NCBI GenBank assembly: GCA_946811185.2
Contig: OX328107.1
Coordinates: 42,832,360-42,896,359, forward strand
Direction: 5' to 3'
DNA: 64,000 nucleotides
Source of the DNA: Hippopus hippopus
Lineage: Eukaryota; Mollusca; Bivalvia; Cardiida; Cardiidae
Numbering within the stretch: position 1 is the stretch's first letter; each line of letters starts with the position of its first letter. Positions 41,401 to 53,400 of the stretch are shown one piece after another. The translations under genes were made by a program, and so were the position numbers. A model generated the notes under the pieces. The model ran no database searches. It was not told the origin of the DNA and saw only the letters and a list, made by a program, of their open reading frames with translations.

Positions 41401-44400
41401 TCATAATATTGTTTCCATTCATGATCACTTTTGGAAGTTTTAACCCAACTTTGACAATATAGTCAAGAATGAACTGACCGTCATAGGCTTTGAAATTATG
41501 GGCAATAGCCGTAACCCCTTTATGATGTTTTGAAAAGAGCCAGTTGCAAAATTGACTCAAAGTTTCTTCACCTTGAAAAATAACTTCCCTACCATCTTCA
41601 AATTCACTGCATGTAGAACAATGAAAATCAAGTAATTTATCGATACATACATTACACGCTCTGTGTGCGATACAATAATTCGGGATGTGTACACCTGTGT
41701 CTTGTTTGCATTCAAAATCAAAGAAAATAAACTGTGGTTTTTTGACTACAGAAGAACTCGTCTCGTCATCACTGTCATGGTTCAACTTACTTTGGTAAGG
41801 TTGAATATAGCATTGATGAGAAAAGTTAACAATTCTCTTACAGATATGACATCTTTTCTTTCCATTGCAAACATGATTTTTCTTTCTGACAAGATATTGT
41901 GCGCCGCATTTCGAGCAGAGTTTCACTAATTCACAAATGGATTTCTTTTCTTTACCTTTTACAGTTCTGTGATTTTCAAAGCATTCAGCACTAAAAAATC
42001 GTCTACTGCAAACACTGCAAACATATTCTTTTGATTCTGATGGACATTTTCCTTCGCGGTAACAACCTTTGCAGATATTTGAACAAGTATGACTTTCCCG
42101 GATAGAGTAACCCACATCACAGAACTCACAATAATATGTACAACTAAGAAAACCTTTGATAGATTTGATGTAGTCATAATGGTTTTGATGAAAGTACAAA
42201 TGTATGATCTTACTATTGGCTTTCACTTCTGGATGTTTAAATATTTTTTCCACTTTTGAATGCTGTTGGTGAACTTTAATGACATAGCCTTTTTCATACA
42301 AGAATGTTTGAATTTTTTTGTATTCATCAATTCCTACAGACTGTGTTGGTGAAACTCCAGCTTCATGTAACAATTTCTCAGCTTCAGTCTTTTGAAGGGC
42401 GTATTTTGAAAGACGAATACGATCCCATTTTCTATTCCATACTTTGGTGTTTTCACGTTCACTGTAGCAAATTCCCACAACAACGGCTCTTGCAAAACAT
42501 AGTTGGTCATGATTGTCAATTTGAATAATAGATCGCTTCTTCTGGGCAAAAAACTTTGAATCTAACTCTGACGACCTATATTTATGTTTTCCGCTACCAC
42601 TTGGTGGTGTTGTATGTGTAATGTCAAATGTCATGAATCCATCGTTCAAGACGAAATCTGTATTCGATTGTAAAACTCGTTCAATTTCATTCAGCATAGT
42701 TTCACCTTGTAACTGGTCTGCAGCTAAAAAAGGAATATGGATTCCTATTTCCAACGAAGGATGATTGATGGTAATCCTAATCATGTCCGTAGGGCTAGCA
42801 TTTAACTTTCGAATGATTTCACGGGTAACATCGTCAAATAATCCAACTAGTCTCTGAGGTGTTAATTCTTCAAATTTCTTAAAACTCAGCATCAGCACAT
42901 GTGATTCTGTTTTAAATTTTCTTGACTTCTTATTACCCTTTTCTGTTAAATCATATAGACTTTTCATGTCTAAGTTAGAGTTGGTACTTTCATCGTTGCT
43001 ATCATTTTCTTCTTTCAACGGTTTAGTTTTTTTCTTTTTTATTGGTGGAAACACCTCATCGTCACTTTCTTCTTTCAAAGGTCTAGTTTTTTTCTTTTTT
43101 GTTGGTGGAAACACCTCATCGTCACTTTCTTCTTTCAACGGTTTAGTTTTTTTCTTTTTTGTTGGTGGAAACACCTCATCGTCACTTTCTTCTTTCAACG
43201 GTTTAGTTTTTTTCTTTTTTATTGGTGGAAACACCTCATCGTCACTTTCTTCTTTCAAAGGTCTAGTTTTTTTCTTTTTTGTTGGTGGAAACACCTCATC
43301 GTCACTTTCGCTGTCTGAATAGGTTATTATTCTTTTTCTTTTACCCATCGTTTTAGCTCTGAGTGAAAAGACAATAATGCAGAAGTGAGAAAAAAACTAG
43401 CAATTTATATACCCTCTCCGTTGTAACAGTGTATAAATAAGCCGTTAGTTGTGAAAATCTATTCATTCTCCTACTCGATCTCAGTCAGTACAGCTGATAA
43501 AAAATATGAGTGAGTTAAAGCTGCAAAATACATCACCACTTAGAAAGAGGGTGTATCTGTATGTTAATCCATACACCCACGATTATGAGATCAGCAATAT
43601 ACCATCAAAGTATAATGTTAAACATATCGGAAACTATGTGGGATCATTTTTTTCCCAGCAACATTTAGAAGAAAAAGATGTTTACCGTACTACCAGTTAC
43701 AGAGTTTTGGATCAAGCGATGATTAATAAACGATATGGTGCAAATGGTGTGAGAACAAATATTTGTTTCACATGCAACGAAGCAGGACATTGGGCCAAAG
43801 AATGTCCAGAAAAAGAAAATCAGCTAGGAACATTTGTTTTTGTCTACGTGAATCCACACAGTCACGACATTGAGATTTCACCATCATTTTATAACGTTGG
43901 TGGATTCAAAGATATGAAATTCGTCGGGACACTAAATTCATTCTGCAATGAAAATACATGGAAAAAAAGTTCACCACAAGCTACATCCTCATCGGTTGAA
44001 ACTCAGACCGTAGACAGGCAGAGCGACACAACGGCTAACAACGATTCAGAAATCTGCAAAATAACAGATGATTTAGAGACATCACGAAAAAATCTAAGAA
44101 ATCAACAAACTTTGGATCTAAGAAAACAACAAACTTTGGATCTAAAAAACGAATTTTCTGCAGAACCGGGTTGTTCGTACGGAAAGGAAAAACAGCAAAA
44201 CATCGAAAAGAAGAAAAAACGAGTGACAAAGAACTATTTCTTTTACAAATCAACAAAACATGAGGATAAAATCTGTCCAGATGTGAAATTAAAAAACAAC
44301 GATAGGAAAAGAAAACGTAAAACCAAATGTGAATCTGACATCTCAAAGAAAAAAGAAAAAACATACTGAGTGAAAAAAAAGATTTCAATACAATATTGAT

Positions 44401-47400
44401 TATAAACAAAAAAGACTGGCTTGATTTTTTCATTCATTTTTGTCTTTTACAGTTCATTTATTTTTTGTCTTTACAGTTCATGATTTGATTTTTTCATTGT
44501 ACATAAGTTCTTTTTGAAATAAAAAATATAAAAATAATTACTTCTTACTTTTGACTTTTTTCTAGTTATGACTGTAAGTCTTTTTACTTTTGACAATTTG
44601 AGAAGAAAGATCTTTCGTGCTAAATGGTTAGCCCTGAAAAGGGCTTTTTTTGAAGGGTCTCACATTGACATCCAGCTCTACGATTCTTCCGTCCAATCCA
44701 CTGGGATGATTTCACATCCACAATGTTCGCAGCAAATCGTCGAACCTTCATCATCATCATAAAAGCCTTCATCTGTATCTGGACAGTTATGCTTCTGACC
44801 AAGATACTCGAGTATGGAAAAACATTTTCCACACTCTATCAGACATCTGTTTGCACAGTGAGGGCATACAAGAATTCGATCCATTCTGGAACAAATATGA
44901 TTTCATGTAAATTATCGCTGGGCTTTATAGCTTTTACAGGAGGATTGAACTAGATGACTCATGACGTCATTTTCTCCTATGTTTTTTCCCGCGTCGGCGT
45001 TTCATTAACATTGTGCAATCAAATCGATGGTTATATCGGTGTTTTTTACCACTCCTAATTCAGTGTCACACAGTACAATACCGGTGTTTTCCGCCAGGTC
45101 CGCCCTCTTTAAAAATTTCAATCCTCTGTAAACGTATAAAGCTCGGTGTTATTTTCACACATTCACCATTTCTTTGATTCTCAGCTAACGATCACTTCGA
45201 AAGCAGTGTCAATATTCAGAGTCAGTTACAATATGAAGCACAACTTAGATGAAATCAGCTTGGACGATTTTCCATCAGTGGAAAACAATGGAGACGTTCT
45301 TTCATCAGTTATGAATTCGACAATTATCAATCCACCACAGGAGTTAAATTCGACAACCATCATTCCAGCGACAGTGTTTGATAACATTTATGAAGAGGTA
45401 AAGCAGCTAAATTTGAAACAAGATAGCATGATGATCCGAATCATAGATCAGCTGGAGACTTTAAACAGACATTTGGAGGAAATTAAAACTTTAACCGCAA
45501 GTACTGATCAGCTCAGTAGAAATATCGAGGTACTACATCAACAGGATCAGCGCATTTCAACAACTCCTGTGAAGATTCCTGTGGAGTTCGAGTTTGATAA
45601 ATCCAATCTTCACAAATTAGTGGACTCTATCGTAAGTGTTGTGAAGAAAAATCAACCAAAGAAAAATCAACCAAAGGAAAAACAACCAAGAAAAACAACA
45701 AAACGGAAATCTGAGGAAGATGGTAACCCTCTCCACAAGAAGCAGCGAGTTGATCAAAAACCAACTATACCAATATTGACAGGGCAGGGTAAATACGGGA
45801 AAAACATTGACAATCACGTTGATTTCAAGATCCCGAAAAAACCAAAGACAGAGCGAAAACAACCAAGAAAAAACAACAAAACGGTAGGAATATGAAAACA
45901 AATATGAAACTCGTGGTGTTTGCGAATTTACATTGCATAAAATTTGTTATATACTGTTTTTGCGATTAATTCATTGTAATTAATTCATTGCGAAAAAATA
46001 TTTCATTGTGATTAATTCATTGCGATTAATTCGTTGTGAATAATTCATTGTGAAAAAAATATTTCAGTGCGATTTTTTCATTGTTAAGAAAATGTTTTTT
46101 CATTGTCAAGAAATTTTTATGATGCATTGCAAAAAAATGTTTGCTTGTGATTTTTTCATTGTCAAGAAATTTTTTTCATTGTCAAGAAATTTTTTTATGA
46201 TGCATTGCAAAAAAATGTTTGCTTGTGATTTTTTTCATTGTCAAGAAATTTTTTTCATTGTCAAGAAATTTTTTTATGATGCATTGCAAAAAAATGTTTC
46301 AATGTTTAGTTCTGTTCAGTAAATAAAAGTTCAATAAATAAAAGTTCAAAAACAATAGAGTTCTTCATTCTGTTTTTTCCCCAAAAGACTTGTTCTGTCT
46401 ACATTTTTCCCATACAACGTCTCATAACTTTTTTGCTATATTAGCATGAAACGTAACATGGAAAAAATGTATGTGCTTTCTGCCAGGTCCGAGCTCTTTA
46501 AAAAATTTCAATCCTCCTTAAACGCATAAAACCCCGCGTTATTTTTCACACATTCACCATTTCTTTGACTCTCAGCTAACGATCACTTCGAAAGCAGTGT
46601 CAATATTCGGAAACATTATCAATATGGAAGAACTAAATCATCAACTACGTGAGCCTCTCCAAGAGTATCTAAATGCAGGGCAACAGTTATTGCAACTAAC
46701 CACTCGTCTCGTAGGAGAGGAGGAACAAAACCAACTGCGACGTATAACACAGCCATACAAAGATCTCGGCGAAAGATTAGTTCAGCTATTATTAAAGACA
46801 ACACCGGATATCATTTTGGTTGATATCGAGTTCGGGAGGAAGATTACAGCATGCCCCATTTGCCAAGCGAATTTCGGGTGCTGCCATTAAAAGTGGAAAA
46901 AAACACAGCCTCCAAAAAACAAAACAGCCCATTTCACGGCTACCTATCTACCGAACAAGAAAATGTAACAAACCCATGGATTGGTCAACAATGAAATCCC
47001 CGAACAAGAAAATGTAACAAACCCACGGATTGGCCAACAATAAAACATTTAGTATTAGAAAAACAACGATGATTCTGATTGGATAACATTAATTTGGAGC
47101 CAAAACACCATGAAACGCCAACGCAGGAAAAACACAGGAGAAAATGACGTCATGGGTCATCTAGTTCAATCCTCCTGTAAAGCTATAAAACCCAGCGTTA
47201 TTTTCCCGCACATCATTCATCTCTCCGACTTGTAGGCATAATGGAATGCGCACTTCGAGACATGAGTTTCAGCGGGCTTGCCCAGCTATCATCAAAAGAA
47301 AAGAAGATGGAAGGAAAAAAGAAGGAGATCATCGTGCCTTCTACTGAAGATTGGGGCAGTGACAACAAGCCACCGTTCTCACTGAACTTCAAGCTAGACG

Positions 47401-50400
47401 TTCAGGAGCTGAAAAGGCTAAAGAGGCGATCAGCGAGTAGCTGCCCAGCCTGCAGGAAGGTTGGAGGTTGTGCTTAAAAACACAACCTCCAAAACCAGGT
47501 CCCTTTTAGGGACACCCCAACAGCCCTTTTCAGGGCTAACCATCTACCACGGAAGATCTACCTTTCTTCAAATTGTCAGACGTAAGTTCTATCTTTTCTT
47601 CAAATTGTCATTTCTTCAAATTGTCAGACGAAAGTTCTACCTTCAAGCTGTTAGACGAAAGTTCTATCTTCAAGTTGTCATTTCTTCAAATTGTCACAGC
47701 TCTTTTCAGAGCTAATCCAACAGTCCTTTTCAGGACTAACCATTACCACGAAAGATCTATCTTCAAGATGTCAGACGAAAGTTCTACCTTCAAGCTGTTA
47801 GACGAAAGTTCTATCTTCAAGTTGTCATTTCTTCAAATTGTCACAGCTCTTTTCAGAGCTAACCCAACAGTCCTTTTCAGGACTAACCATCTACCACGAA
47901 AGATCTATCTTCAAGATGTCAGACGAAAGTTCTATCTTCAACCTGCCAGACGAAAGTTCTATCTTCAAGTTGTCATTTCTTCAAATTGTCACAGCTCTTT
48001 TCAGAGCTAACTCAACAGTCCTTTTCAGGACTAACCATTACCACGAAAGTTCTATCTTTCTTCAAATTGTCAAACTTCTTTCTTTTAGAAGAGTTACACT
48101 CCCAAGAGTTACACTCCAAAGAGTAAGAATCATTCATAGATGCAGAAAAAAGACTAAGTTCAACTCAATGTTCTGACATTTAGAAAAGAAAATTCATTCA
48201 TAGGTGAAGAAAAAAGTCTAAGTCCAACTCAGTGATCAAGCATTTAGAAAGAAAAAAGTCTAAGTCCAACTCAATGGTCAGGCTTTTAGAAAGAGAGAAA
48301 ATCATTCATAGGGTAAAAACTAAGTCCAACTCAATGTCCAGGCATTTAGAAAGAGAGAAAATCATTCATAGGGTAAAAAAACTAAGTCCAACTCAGTGCT
48401 CAGGCTTTTAGAAAAGAAAATCATTCGTAGGGTAAAAAAAGTCTAAGTTCAACTCAATGTTCAGACATTTAGAAAGAGAAACCACTTAAAGGCCAAGTAA
48501 TGGATAGAAGTAAAACAATAAAGCAATCCTAATAGCATATAAGTAGAAAAACTAAGTCCAACTCAATGACCAGACCTGCCAGATCACTATAGAGCACTCG
48601 AAGATGTATCATTTTTGGCCGACATCTGCTGCTTTAACTGCAGAAAAATTCCACTCAGGGACGAGAGCCTAGGGACAAAATAAAAAAAAATTCTTTCGGG
48701 ACGGCAACTAGGGACACATTTTTGTCAGGGACGGTGATGTAGGGCACTCAGGGACGCGAGCATGGTGCACTACCCAGGCCGGGGTAGTGCACCATGCTCG
48801 CTCCCTATACTACTGCTATACCATCACATGAGAAGAATATGCAAGAAAGAACCTTCTTTGTGCTTGTGCTTCTTTTGGCAACTACAGGCCTTCTACCGTG
48901 TTTAGTTAGCCATATTTTGTTTCCAATTTTTCTTACTGGTTCGAAATAGTGAACCCATGTTTTGTCACCAGTAACAATGTTTGCAAATTGTCTTTGATTG
49001 AATTTGGGAAACATTTTGAGCAATTGCTCAGCGGTTTGTACTCGTACCCGTTTTTGGTCATCTGTCAATATATGCGGTATCCATATGGCAGAAATCTTTC
49101 GTACTTTCAAAAAACGCTTCAAAATGAAATGCACCCGCGATAGCGATATGCCAACAGCGTTGGCAATATCACGAATCGTGTATCTGCCATCACTTTCAAT
49201 TATTTGCCTGACTTTTGAGACATTTGCCTTGCCTGTTAAAGTCACAGGTGGGCCAGATTTTGCTGCATCTTTGACGGACTCTGTGCCAGTCAGAAATTTC
49301 TTTATCCAACTACGAACTGTCTCATAAGATACCTTATCAGACCCATAAACTTCCCCCAATTCAGTAAAAATCTGCATTACCGAATGACCGAGTTTTGTGC
49401 AAACTTTTATAAAAGCTCTAATTTCTTCAATATTCTTGATCCGTTTCCCAACCATTTTTACAACAGTGGTCAACGACTAGCTCTATTGAAATGACCATAA
49501 GTTTAAAACTATGTGGAGCTGAAGGCTCGTGTTTATGCCGTTGGAAAGGTATTGAATAGAGCTATTCAGGCGTATCATCATCCACGAAATCGTGCAAAGC
49601 GTTATCGCGCTGTGGTACAATACACATTACATATCGAACATCCCTCGTACTATACTAGAATTCGTCTGCTCGAGACACGATCAGTAATTACCTATGTTAC
49701 GCACTGTTGAACCCCGTGGCTAAAATTTACATTCTCCCGTCTATAATCGGTCACACTTGTAGTAAAAAGAGTTGATTGCTTGCCCGTCCAATACAGAGTG
49801 GGCTTTTTTCCACCCTGTTTTTGAAGTCGTTGTTTCACATAAAGCAAAGAGAAGACACAAGTCCAGTGAGTTATGCCAGATTAAGTTTGAGGCATGCACA
49901 CACAACAAGTACACAGAGACCTTCATTTCCTTCAAACGTTCTTTTTACCAGACTTTTAGTTCCTTTTTTACCGGCTAAGGTTTCTAGTGACATTGTAACA
50001 CTCTTCACATCTGTTTTTCGTTAGTCCAATGAGAGGTAGATCGGTTATTAACTCGCACAATACCCATCAATTGCGTCACGCATTCTTGAACATTTATTTG
50101 CAATAGGCACAGCTAAAAATAGATTTGAAAATTCCCTCATTTTTTACCTCATCCAAGACGGTAGATCAATATAGGCAAAGAACAAATTTTCTGATCTATC
50201 CTCCTGCTATCGACTACTTTTTATTTTTAGAAAATCTTACTTAACAAAGACTGGTAATTTCATTCGCATGCTCAGGCGGTTTAAAGTTAAAACATTCAGA
50301 GGAATTACCCATTTTCTATTATTACTGTCAAAATTAATATTCCGTTAGTAACGGTAAAACCGCTAATAGCTAACAACGAATAAATACATTTCTAACACGG

Positions 50401-53400
50401 TTAAAAATCATTTGACGCCTGCACAGTCAGTGGGGTCGCTGACCATGATTTTGAAGGTCAAGGGTTTGAGTTCCACTGAAAAAAAAGTTTTCGGAGTCTT
50501 TCTTTTCTTTCCCTCAACTGAGGGTAAACAGTCACGTCTTAATGATTTCTTCCCTACAAAACATCAAAGTTTTAACTTCCTGTACCCCCCCCCCCTTAAA
50601 AATTAGGGTCAAAACCTGGTTAAATTTCCTTTTTAGCCTTTTTTCGGCGAAGCTGAATGTGCTGGCTTTTGACTTCCTTTTTGGTACTGATAACAAATGA
50701 ATAAATGAAAAATTGCGATTGGTCAAAAATGGAGTCATGTTTATTTTAAGGGCCCCTGCCTATCTGCCGACAAATAAACGCCGTCTATCTTTTTAAAGAT
50801 ATTTCTTGTTCGTTTTCTGTTCAATTATGAAACAGCTGTATATATCACTTATTTGTGGCCGTATTCCAGCCTTTTTTGAAGATCACGTGATGTAACCTTC
50901 CGATTTTAAATCTGTGAGATACTAACAATCTCAGGTGAAGGACTCACCAGATCGTTCACATCCCGTGGCTTTGAACAAGTATCTTTCCTGGAACATTTGC
51001 TAGGCGGATCTTCACACCATACACATTCGATGTCGTGATTACACTCAGAGATGTCACTGTATGTACACGCTGCTGTATCCAAGCTGAGAATCTGAAGGAA
51101 GATTGGAGAAGATTGTAGAGGGATCCGAAGGTAGATTGAAGAAAACTGTAGTCAGGGGTTGATATACAAGGTGGACCAAAAATGTTACTCTTCTGAGTCT
51201 GTATTCACCAACCATTCTTAAGAACGTTCTTTGTCTTATTCTTGAAAATTTCCCGACTGTGAAAGTAACAGAGCTTCTGATTGGCTAAACCAAATGGTTT
51301 AGCCAATCAGAAGTTCTGTTACTTTCATATTGACAAAATTCTGAAGAATAGGACTAAGAATGTTCTTGAGCATGGTTGGTGATTACGAACCCTGATTGCA
51401 TTCTACTTCTTTCAAATATGAAGAACCTTTACCGGACAATCCACGGTTTTAACGACCCAGAGTAAGAAGGCTTATTAACGCTTAGGCTGCTTAGCGAGAC
51501 CCAGGGCGCTTTTGTAGACAGTGTAAATCAAGATCAGACTGTATAAAACGTGCAGTCTGATCTTTGATCTACACAGTCTGATACGGTATTTTCTTCTCTT
51601 TAAAATCAACTTTAAAACCGCAATCTTTGGGTTTTTAGTGTTTGGTGGAAAGTTTCGTTTCATTTATTTAGCAGTTTAAGGATTAAAATAGTGTAAGAAA
51701 GGAGAAAATGTAGTTCCTCTTTAACAGGCAAATCCCGTTTGAGATAGAAAAAGGAATGAAAGATAATTGTCCCGCAATTTTACCATATGCTCCAAGTTCT
51801 AACACATGACAATACGGTATTGAAAACGATTTTAGCAAAGGTAGAAAATGCTAGTTACCAACATTTCCTCTTTTTTCCACGATATCTTCTACCCGTTCTC
51901 AGATAAAAATCCCAATTTTTGAACTGATAAAGAAACTCAAAAAAAAATGTACCATTTTACCTTGTGATTTAATACAACAATTAGCGTGCTCCCGTTGGTC
52001 CACATATTCAGCACGTCATGATTACCGGTTTCGTGGGTTTCTTTCCACCTCAGATAATTGGAGTTTGATCCAAGTTTGACCTGAAAAAGACGAAGAATAT
52101 GGGTATAACATATGACAGATGGAATGCCATGTCTTCAGGTAATATTTACACAAATCAGAATATATAGAGGATATTTGTTTTTTACGGTGAAAGATCGAAT
52201 TTATTTCATCGAGTGAACATCATCGGTAATATTTTCACGAGTGGCGCAGCCACGAGTGAAAATATTACCGATGATGTTCACTAGATGAAATAAATTTCGA
52301 TCTTTCACCGAAAAAAAAAAGCAAAGATCTATTTATTTCATGCTTTTAACTCTTTCTCGGGGGAACTTAATCAAAATCCAGTACAGTTCTTTTCGGTTAT
52401 TTCCCGTGGCGTACCCCCTCCGCACAGCAACGCATTACAATATTACATCAAGCGCGAGAAATGTAAGGTAATTTACGTCATATTTCCATCTGGTTGTGAG
52501 GCACTCGCATTTTACCTAGGTAACTAGTGCGCGGGAACAACTGTTTCCGCCTTCAATTGAAGAGTTAGAATATAAAAATCGGTATTTTCACTGGTCGTAA
52601 CCATGAAATATCGAAAAATATTTCACCGATATTTCTCGATAACCTACCAGAAAACATGAAATAAAGAGAGCTTCACGCATTGATCCTTATTGACTAACTA
52701 TTCTTAACCCTTATCCGTGCTAAAAGTTAAATAAAAATTTCAAGTCGATAGTAAAAACCCGAATAATGTACTTTCAGACTTAATTTTTTAGGAGAAAAAT
52801 ATCCGCTTGTCGGGCAGTACAGATCCAAGATCAGACTGTATGTTCTGTGCAGTCTGATCTTGATCTACAGTGTCTGCAAACGGTCAGTGGGTCCTGCTTC
52901 GAAGCATAAGGATTATGCGCATTCTAGTTCATTCCTTGAATAAGAAGGTAAAACGATTTCTGGCCAGCTACACGAGATTGAGGGTTTTTTTTTTGCGATT
53001 GGGAAAATAATCAAAGCACTGAAAGCGCTGCTGAGGTGGGGTACATTTAATCCAAATCAAGTTGAAATTCAATTGTTATACCAAGTAATAAGCATTTAGT
53101 GCTGCATTATATGCTAGATTGGATTGAATAGAAGCAAACAGACATTTGTAGAACGTTAACTTTATTTGTCATTCAGAGGATTTACATACTGCATTTTAAA
53201 TACAAATGTATTTACTTGCCTAATTGCTTGATTGCCCGTCATTTCATAAAACCTATGAAACATCTGATTCAGCTTAAATGAGGGTCCTCTTTTTCGTGTG
53301 TTTTCGGCCGACAGCAATACAGCCGAAGACCGTGTTACGCCGCCTAAATTGTCTACTACTAACCATTCTAATGACATTTTTAGTCCGATTCCTAAAATTG

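Larger units (their letters stand above)
33905..48814. mobile_element. 14.9-kb Polinton-like element without capsid genes
   Basis: The exact ends are AGTAGTATAGGG at 33905 and its complement ending at 48814, flanked by the 6-bp duplication GCTATA (33899-33904, 48815-48820). Long inverted repeats cover 33905-38490 and 45888-48814. The unique centre holds a protein-primed type DNA polymerase, an unknown 218-residue protein, a CCHC protein, a cysteine-rich 68-residue protein and a coiled-coil protein. AG...CT ends, the 6-bp duplication, long repeats and this polymerase type are Polinton/Maverick traits. I found no integrase, packaging ATPase, protease or jelly-roll capsid protein, so integrase may act in trans. 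Intact genes and the unspoiled host mariner frame suggest recent insertion. Confidence 0.9.
45888..48814 (-). repeat. Inner element right terminal inverted repeat
   Basis: About 2.9 kb, inverse of the left repeat. The inner edge still carries a piece that would read [14 protein letters not shown], homologous to the C terminus of the 218-residue protein, right after the stop of the coiled-coil gene. Confidence 0.85.
33393..49647 (-). mobile_element. Mariner transposon interrupted by the 14.9-kb element
   Basis: Terminal inverted repeats of about 30-35 bp (CGAGGGTTGTTCGATATGTA at 33393, complement ending 49647) are flanked by TA on both sides (33391-33392, 49648-49649). The transposase gene is on the minus strand. 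Without the insert the element is about 1.34 kb, the usual mariner size. Confidence 0.92.
32219..50218. mobile_element. Outer element: short Polinton-like relic, hugely interrupted
   Basis: The termini are AGTAGTCGATAG at 32219 and its complement ending at 50218. They are flanked by an exact 6-bp duplication TTTTAT (32213-32218, 50219-50224). Inverted repeats of about 510 bp (32219-32727 and 49707-50218) match closely. Without the later insertions it would be about 1.4 kb with no genes. AG...CT ends and 6-bp duplications are the known signature of Polinton/Maverick integration; relation to that group is inferred from the ends alone. Confidence 0.8.

Noticed and set aside
42966..43322. 118-residue Phe/Ser-rich frame on the plus strand
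   Set aside because: Antisense of the five 60-bp repeats in polB.
43506..44369. Retroviral or LTR-element Gag
   Set aside because: Only the zinc knuckle fits; there is no reverse transcriptase, protease, integrase or LTR, and the neighbours form a DNA-polymerase element.
45146..45232. Upstream extension of the coiled-coil protein
   Set aside because: It starts at GTG only 6 nt after the TATA box, so it lies in the promoter/leader; the true ATG is 45233.
46050..46322. 90-residue frame rich in FF, MMHCKK
   Set aside because: Direct product of the AT-rich tandem array; the inverse array on the left has no matching frame.
33905..48814. Complete canonical Polinton or adintovirus
   Set aside because: I read all long frames and found no integrase DDE, packaging ATPase Walker motifs, protease or capsid-like protein.
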